Shown piece after piece: positions 47,279 through 53,516 of a DNA stretch of 53,516 nucleotides. Each line of letters starts with the position of its first letter. Position 1 is the stretch's first letter. The notes beneath the pieces were generated by a model, which was not told where the DNA came from, searched no databases, and was given only the letters and a program-made list of their open reading frames with translations. Source of the stretch: Diplocarpon mali (lineage: Eukaryota > Ascomycota > Leotiomycetes > Helotiales > Drepanopezizaceae); assembly GCA_024741835.1 (NCBI GenBank), contig JAENRP010000305.1, positions 329 to 53,844 of the forward strand, given 5' to 3'. A program made the translations under genes and the position numbers.

Positions 47279-47343
47279 GTTATGAGCCCCGTGAGCACTT
47301 TAATATGCTTTCTCTTTGCATGCAACCGGCTGGAGGGCCCTTC
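47252..47343 (+). other. inverted repeat enclosing the primer-binding site of element C
   Basis: GAAGGCCCTCCAGCCG (47252-47267) and CGGCTGGAGGGCCCTTC (47327-47343) are complementary apart from one bulged base. The loop of about 60 nt contains the primer-binding site at 47279-47295. The left arm is in the LTR (U5) and the right arm is in the leader. The layout resembles U5-leader stems that control reverse-transcription initiation in other retroelements. Confidence 0.75.
47279..47295 (+). other. primer-binding site of element C
   Basis: GTTATGAGCCCCGTGAG follows the LTR directly. GTTATGAGCCC is complementary to the anticodon stem-loop of initiator tRNA-Met, so priming would use a half-tRNA. 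The matching site in element A differs by one G-to-A change. Confidence 0.7.
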
Positions 47344-47482
47344 GAGCTTCTGACCGACTTTTCGAGTACTTATGACGACTCGAAGGACCTTCATTTTCAA
47401 TCAACAAATCTCCATTTTCCAATCGAACCTCATTTGCAAACTTCATTTATATACCCAATTTTTTCACAAGACTCCATTCAAT

Positions 47483-50400
47483 ATGTCTGACTCTTCGAGC
47501 ATCTCCGAGCCTCGCCTCAACACCTCTGCCTCCTGGGTGAAGTGGTTTAGTAAATACATGTTCTTCGCTAAGCTTTATAATATCACCATTTTTGCCGATC
47601 CGAGACTCCTATTCAAGTCAATCATAGAGACCGAGCCTCAAGCTCCCTCTATATAGGAGCTTAAGGAACTGGAAACGGCTAACCTCTGCGTAGCATACGC
47701 GAGGTCGTGTGAAGAGTATGCAGCGACTCCATCCGAACAGATTTACGCCTGCTTTCCCCTGGGAGATCCGTCAAAGGCTCCTCCTCCACAGGCTTCTTAC
47801 AAGGATATTAAGGATGAATATAAAATCCTAATGAAGGAGCACCACCTGCGCAAGGAAACTTAGAAGACCTAACGCAAACACTACGAGCTACTCCTAGAAT
47901 GGGTCTCTAAGACCGTCGACGGAACGCTCCTAGCTTCCGCGATAGCCTAAGCACAAATCCAAGCTGAGAAGCTCTCCTCTTTGATACCTGATGGAGACAC
48001 TCCCATAAGTGGAACCACTGCTGACGACCCGTAAGCCATTTTGGTGAACTAGCAACTCTCATTCCAAGGCCTAGTATCCATTTTAAAGCGTGATATTGCG
48101 CCTTCTGACGAGGCTATTCAGTCTCAAACGAGGCTCTAATACCGCGACGTACTACGCCGAGGCAAGACTGGGAGAACCAATACTCAGCAGTAGATCCGGG
48201 AGTGGCAGGAGGCGTACCGCCTAGCAGAATAATACAGTCTTCCTGAGATCAAAGGGAGACTGGGAGTAACTGACTTTTTGGACTTAGTCGTAGTGAAGAT
48301 CAATCCGAGTTAGGCGACTCGCCTGAAGGAGGAAATCATCACTGACGAGCAGATGGGAACCCTGTGCAAGCACGACCTAATGCAGCTAAGCCGCGCCCTG
48401 GCGGGCATTAAATCCAATAGAGCGATCGACAATAAAGGGCTAGCAGTTTTTGCTACTCGAGAGTCTCTCCTAGATGCCGAAACCCCTTCGCAGGCTCCAG
48501 TGAGCAGCTCCCGAAATCGCTCCACAAGCTCCAGGAGGGAGATCAGGCCTAAGTGCCCTTATAGAGGCTTTAAAAATCACTATTGGAAGCCCCAGGACTG
48601 TCGGAAACTGTTATATACTATGGACGGGCGCAAGGAAAACATAAAGGTTCTCCCCTCGCGAGAGGAGGTCCTACGAATACGAAAGGCGTTAAACGCGGGA
48701 GACCAGTTCAAGGGTCTCTGAGCATGGCTCAAGGAGAATGACATTGCGGTAATAGCGATTGACAAATTCAAGGGAAAGGCTTCAGCCTCTGGGGAGGACG
48801 GTTCAGGTAGCAAAAGGGAGAACTCACCAGTCTTCATAGTAATAGATCCCTCTGCCTTCGATGCTTTTGAAGAATCGTTCAACGTCTACTACCTCTCTAA
48901 GCTGGAACGCCACCCGCTCTCCTTGAGTACGCTCCTTGACAATTGCGCGGCCACTCATATCGTTAATTCGAAGGATTTACTTATCGCAGGCACCTTCAAG
49001 CCTTCTAGCGACTCGCAGCAATATATTAAAGCAGGTACCTCAAGACTCCCAATCATTAGGAGAGGTAATAGATACATAGCGGACTCTCTTCTATAGCGTA
49101 ACGGCTCTCCTATAGGGATAACGCTTCGCAACGTTGCTATTATAGAGGAGTTTACTACTAATATCATCTTAGAGAGGCTCTTCGCGGACAAGGGTTTTTA
49201 GTACTCTGGGGTAGACCTCACTTTGCGCTCTAGGAGCATTAGAGATTCTGTAAAGCGAGCTCAGTTGAAGCGTCGCCACAATCTCATTTTCTTTAAATAT
49301 AAGCCTATCAACTATTTGGATCTCCCAAATATGCTTTAACGTGACTTCTCTGCCTTAATAGCGTTCCCCATAGCTAAGACGACGCTCTATAATAGGTTCC
49401 AGTCTAACTATGCACCTACTAGGGTGCGGGATGACGACGCGTACACTTGGCACCTTTGCGCTGGCCACCTAGGCGCAGAGGCTCTCCAAGCGCTAGTCAA
49501 GTGCGCCAAGGGAGTAAAGATTAGGGGAATACAAAGGCTGGAGTGCCTTGTATGCGCAGTAGCGTCTGCTAGGCAAGTTATTTCTCGCGCTACCTTTGAG
49601 AACCGATCTCCGAGGCCCTTCTTTAGGATCTCCTAGGATCTCTTTGACTTTCTAAACAACTCGTATAACAGTTACTTATAGGTTCTTTTAATTAAGGACG
49701 AGTACAGCGGTATGCTCTGGACGTTCCTATTGAGATCGAAGGGCGGAGACGTAGTTATAGAAGTCCTCTAGGCCTTTGAAGCACAGGTGAAACGCCAATA
49801 TAGGCTTTCCATTTGCAAGATCAGGCAAGACAACGATACTTCAGTGATCTCCCCAAGGGAAGACTCTCTTATAGAGTACTAGAGATGGGTAAAAGAGGAG
49901 GGAATCGATTTGGAGCTTACTCCCGCCTATATATATCAACCCAATAGAGGCGCGGAGCGAGTAGGAAGGGAGTTGATTGAACGCTCTATTAAAATGAGGA
50001 TCTACGCCAGGCTTCTAGCGAGCCTTTGGCCAGAGGTTATAGAGGCTGCTACGTACCTCTACAATATCTCCCCACTCGCTAGGAAGAAGATGATCTCACT
50101 AAGCGAGGCTCTCTATAGTTAGTTTAAGCAGTATTTTCGATTTTATAAGCCGCTGCTTATTAAGCAGATGACGGCGAGCTTGAAGCCCGACTGGAGTCGC
50201 GTTTATGCGTATAGCGCTTGCGCATACCCTTTAATTAGGGAGAGGGAGGCGGGGAGGGACCGCCGAACCTTTAAAATTGAACTACAAAGGCACCTAGGTT
50301 ACTTAGTTGGATATATCACCTCTAATGTTTATAGAATCTGGGTTCCTATGCTCCGGCGAGTAATGACGACTTATAATGTCGAATTCGACAAGTCTCTCTT

Positions 50401-53041
50401 CTATAGTCCAGAAGCTGAGCGCGCAAACCCTATGTTGCGCCAGGAACTTGAGACGACCCTCCAATTGATCGGAGAGGGAGAGGGAGCTTAGGACGCTGAG
50501 TTCGAAGGCATTTTCGAGGAATCAGAGCTTGTCGCAGGGCCGAACGCAATCGCCGCGGAAGAAGCCGCTATATAGGAAGAGCCTGCATCACAGACCGACG
50601 CTGCTCTACAGCCTCCAACCAATGATATAAAAGGCCTTAACTTAAATCCAAATTCTCCGAGAGACCCGCTTGGAAACTCGGGGGTAGAAGCAAGCAAACT
50701 GGAAGCCACTTCGCCAGTCTCTAAGAAGGCAAATGGCGACCAGAGCTCAGGGGTGATAATTCCCTACGGAGGCCCTACCGAAGAAGGAACCATAGACGAC
50801 TCTAAGGGAGTCTCTAGAGACGAGTTCTATAGGGCGATCGGCAGATCTTTAGCCGCCATTCTGCGCAGGAATGGAGATGGCTTAAGGGCTCTAAGACGGA
50901 GTCTTCAGTTATAAAGGCAGGCCCTAGTGAACTCTAGTAGAAGGCTAGAGGTACCGCCGCCGAGATCCGGGAGGAGCTCTAATAGTCTTATAAGAAGCGA
51001 CCTAGTAAGAGGAGTAGGCCTTAATAATACAATACCTCAAGTTGTAATACCAGCTTAGAGACTACAGGCTTAGGAGACAGAGCTACCTAGACTCCTAGAG
51101 GAACCTCCAGCAATAATAAAAATAGAGGAGGAGACCTGTAGAGAAAAGCGCAAGGAGGAACTCCCTCTTCCTAGGCAAAAGAGGACGAGACGCTTAAGCG
51201 TTAAGCAATAGGAGACTTCAAAAGTGTACGCTACCGCTTTAGAGCATATGCTCTCCTAAAGCAACATTGATTTACCCCGCTCCCTATATGCGTAGGAGTT
51301 TGTATTAACCTTCTGGGCGAACGAATAGACAAGGGAGGATAGGAAGGACCATTTGACGGTTCATATAGTTATCAAAGCTGCAGTTGATAGTCGGGCAAAG
51401 GACAGAGCGCAGTCTCCCAACCGCCTATAGCACCAAGGCTCTCTGCCAAAGCCTCCGAAAAGATGGCTGGACCTAGAGAAGCACCCTTTTAGCGAACGAT
51501 TTAAGGAAGGAGGGCGCTAGGAGATCAGGAATTTGGAATCTCGGAGTTGCTGGAGAATCGTGCAAAGGGATTACTCGAAGCCCCCGCCGATACTATTAAA
51601 ATGGGTTTTTACCTATAAGGTCAATAGCTCTAGCGAGCTTCTAAAGTGCCGATCACAGCTAATTGTGCGAGGGGATCTCCAAGACGAAGCTTCAATTTTC
51701 TCAACCTACGCAGCCACGCTCGCAGCAAGGTCTTTCAAGGTACTAATAGCGCTTGCCGCGTACTTTGATATAGAAGTAAAGCAGTTCAATGTCGTCAACG
51801 CGTTCGTCAACGCTCCCAGAGACCTAAGGAGTGCTCCAGTCACGTGCTTCCTACCAGATGGCTTCAAGCGCCCTAGTATGGTAGTAGAACTGGACCGCGC
51901 GCTCTACGGGCTAAAAGACTCTCCGGCGCTATAGTATGGGAACTTCGCAGGAACGCTCAAGGGCCTTCAACTCAAGCCACTAGGCGAGGAGCCTTATATT
52001 TTCACGACAAAGGATCGCACAGTCTTCGTAGCGTTTTACATCGACGATATTCAAGTGTTATATAAGGCCTCCAACCTAGATCGGGCGACTCGTCTGATTG
52101 AAGACCTAAAGAGGGCGTACGAGCTTACTATTATAGGAGATATCTCCTAGTTCCTTAGAGTAAGGATTATTTAGGATAGGAAGGCAAAGAGGATCTCCTT
52201 AGTTTATGATACCTACATTGAGAAGATCGCTCAAAAGTTCGGAGCTAATATAAGGAAAGTGCCTAGTACTCTACTACCAAAGAAGGAGTTTATCAAGAAC
52301 TTAGGGCAAGCTTCCCTAAAAAAGGTAAAGGAGTACCAAGAGAAAATAGGCTCTATTCTCTATACAGCGATTATAATACGCCTGGACGTTGCGTTCGCAG
52401 CCTCCCAACTGTCTTTCTTCCTGACTAATCCAAGCTCTAAGCACCTCTCAGCCGCGGACTGGACGCTTCGATACCTATACGGCACGCGCTTCTTAGGAAT
52501 TGCCTATAGCTTCGAGGCCAAGGAACACCAACTGGTCGCGTCTTCAGATGCTTCTTTCGGAGATGACCGAGAGACCCGCAGATCCTCCCAAGGATACGTC
52601 TTCTTCCTATTTAGAGGACCGATTATTTAGAAAGCGAATCGCCAAGCGACTGTCACGCTCTCCTCTACTAAAGCAGAACTCTATGGCATGGTTTCTACTG
52701 CGAAGGAGATAATAGCCATAAAACGCCTCTTCAAGGAGATTCGCATAGACTCCCTCTTCAAATGGAACATATATTGCGATAACCAACAGACGATTCGGCT
52801 AATTGTCACAGAGAACGAGAAGATCAAGACGAGCCTCCGATATGTCGAAATCAGCAATATGTAGATCCGCTAGGAGTACTAGAGAGGAAGCTTCCAAATA
52901 ATCTACCTCCCTACTAGGGAGATGCACGCAGATGGGCTTACTAAGAACCTGGACCGCCAGAAGTTTGAGAGCTTCATTCGTTTATTAAACCTCCAGAGTT
53001 TCCAAACAATCGTTCAGCAACTCGCACTCGCCAGCGAGTAG
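47483..53041 (+). pseudogene. copia polyprotein of element C: one frame of 1,852 codons with about 37 in-frame stops
   Basis: From ATG 47483 to the final TAG (53039-53041) every recognisable segment lies in the same frame. Gag (47483 to about 48720) includes a zinc-knuckle-like KCPYRGFKNHYWKPQDC. The protease region is near 48920-48970. The integrase zinc region is WHLCAGHLGAEAL with CLVC (49447-49560), and its core reaches GYLVGYITSNVYRIWVP (about 50350). A disordered acidic linker covers about 50480-51500. Reverse transcriptase (about 51540-52230) retains FYIDD at 52029. RNase H spans about 52520-52940. By eye, 36 of 37 stops are TAG or TAA, many at positions where Trp or Gln is expected. 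There are no frameshifts. Confidence 0.9.
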
Positions 53042-53198
53042 TCACTCATTACCAGGAGACTCGTACTTACAAGCTCCTACTCTCTTACAGTCACGTTCAT
53101 TTGTTTTCTCTTGCAAAGCGCACCGCAAAAGCTCTCCTTTTCTAAAAATACAGAATGGGTAACGTTCCCAAGCCGCTATTGCAGGGCGCGACCCTATC
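53042..53198. other. junction between element C and the GC-rich edge
   Basis: 157 bp with no gene and no recognisable LTR copy. Composition changes from balanced to GC-rich near 53180. Confidence 0.4.
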
Positions 53199-53516
53199 TC
53201 AGATTCTCCCAGCCAGGGCCAGGAGCCGGGACGCCACAGCCAAGAGCTCCGCTCGGATCTCCTCCCGAGAGAGGCCCACCGGCACTCCCTCGGCCAGAGG
53301 CCCGCCGGCGAACACACCAGCGACGGCGGGGGCGAAGGCGGGGGGCGCGGCGGGGGCGACGGGGGCGAGGGCGGCGGGGGCGAGGACGGGCGCGGCGGCG
53401 ACGGGGGCCGGGGAGACGAAGGGGGAGACCATGGCGGCGGCGGCAATGGCGGAGGCGGAGGGGACGGGAGCGGCGGCGGCGACGGCAGGGGCGAACGGGT
53501 CCGAGCCGGAGGGCCC
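53199..53516 (-). CDS. partial Ala/Pro-rich reading frame leaving the right edge
   Basis: On the minus strand the frame is open from the window edge to TAG at 53199, giving 105 codons. The part inside the window is Ala/Pro/Val-rich low complexity. It ends in an amphipathic helix-like tail (LSREEIRAELLAVASRLLALAGRI). An in-frame ATG lies at 53432-53430, but the frame also continues upstream out of the window. The DNA is extremely GC-rich with GGCGGC and GGGGGCG repeats, unlike anything else here. An overlapping Pro-rich frame is open too, so the call is tentative. It could belong to another mobile element or to a host gene next to element C. Confidence 0.3.
   Translation of the reverse strand, partial: GPSGSDPFAPAVAAAAPVPSASAIAAAAMVSPFVSPAPVAAAPVLAPAALAPVAPAAPPAFAPAVAGVFAGGPLAEGVPVGLSREEIRAELLAVASRLLALAGRI

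Larger units (their letters stand above)
47081..53041 (+). mobile_element. Ty1/copia retrotransposon C, moderately mutated, 3' end unresolved
   Basis: Begins TGTCGTGCAG at the break in element B. It has a probable 198-bp 5' LTR, an initiator-tRNA primer-binding site and a polyprotein with gag, protease, integrase, reverse transcriptase and RNase H in copia order. Its composition is far less AT-rich than A or B, so it is younger or less often mutated. No second copy of the LTR appears after 53041 within the window, so its right boundary is not shown and may lie outside or be lost. Confidence 0.88.

Noticed and set aside
53042..53516. Expected 3' LTR of element C
   Set aside because: No stretch resembles 47081-47278; the boundary is left unresolved.
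1..53516. CRISPR arrays, rRNA genes, telomeric TTAGGG repeats, prokaryotic operons
   Set aside because: None seen; the window is fungal nuclear DNA.

Overview
This window looks like nuclear DNA of a filamentous ascomycete (Pezizomycotina). The genes have short GT-AG introns (46-59 nt, one of 97 nt) with CTAAC/CTGAC-type branch sites. The protein set is fungal: Sam50, Ubc6, GH76 mannanase, Hri1 and cytochrome c heme lyase. Small GC-balanced gene islands alternate with long AT-rich gene deserts that contain Ty1/copia retrotransposons damaged by substitutions compatible with RIP (repeat-induced point mutation). I cannot name the species or class from sequence alone.

Layout. 1-5.3 kb: a partial reading frame at the edge, a very small spliced metallothionein gene (773-944), then non-coding sequence with degenerate repeats. 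5.3-8.3 kb: a divergent housekeeping pair, SAM50 (minus, 4 exons) and UBC6 (plus, 3 exons), sharing a 330-bp promoter region. 8.3-13.8 kb: AT-rich desert. 13.8-15.0 kb: a single-exon secreted GH76 gene. 15.0-22.4 kb: AT-rich desert with three short cryptic repeat blocks and a GAGCA pentamer array. 22.4-23.4 kb: a Ser/Pro-rich conserved-type hypothetical protein. 23.4-31.0 kb: AT-rich desert with one two-exon orphan gene at 28.1-28.9 kb, preceded by a spliced small ORF. 31,015-36,582: a full-length copia element (A) with two 249-bp LTRs and an AAAAA target duplication, heavily mutated. 38.6-44.3 kb: the densest gene island, with a DMT/EamA transporter (minus) divergent from cytochrome c heme lyase (plus), then HRI1 (plus) convergent with a carboxy-cis,cis-muconate cyclase-like gene (minus). 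45.2-47.1 kb: a heavily mutated minus-strand copia fragment (B). 47.1-53.0 kb: a plus-strand copia element (C) in one unbroken frame of 1,852 codons, interrupted by about 37 stops and lying against B. 53.2-53.5 kb: an extremely GC-rich Ala/Pro reading frame leaving the window.

The genes are not one pathway. Several serve mitochondria or the ER: Sam50 (outer-membrane beta-barrel insertion), heme lyase (cytochrome c maturation) and Ubc6 (ER-associated degradation). GH76, the muconate cyclase-like protein and the transporter act on cell wall, aromatic carbon and solutes. The most unusual observations are: the spliced mini-metallothionein with a TGACC tandem array in its promoter; a GC-rich near-palindrome present five times inside element A; a U5-leader hairpin that places the primer-binding site of element C in its loop; an in-frame TGA between signal peptide and enzyme in the muconate cyclase-like gene; and an 88-bp tandem duplication across the HRI1 stop codon.
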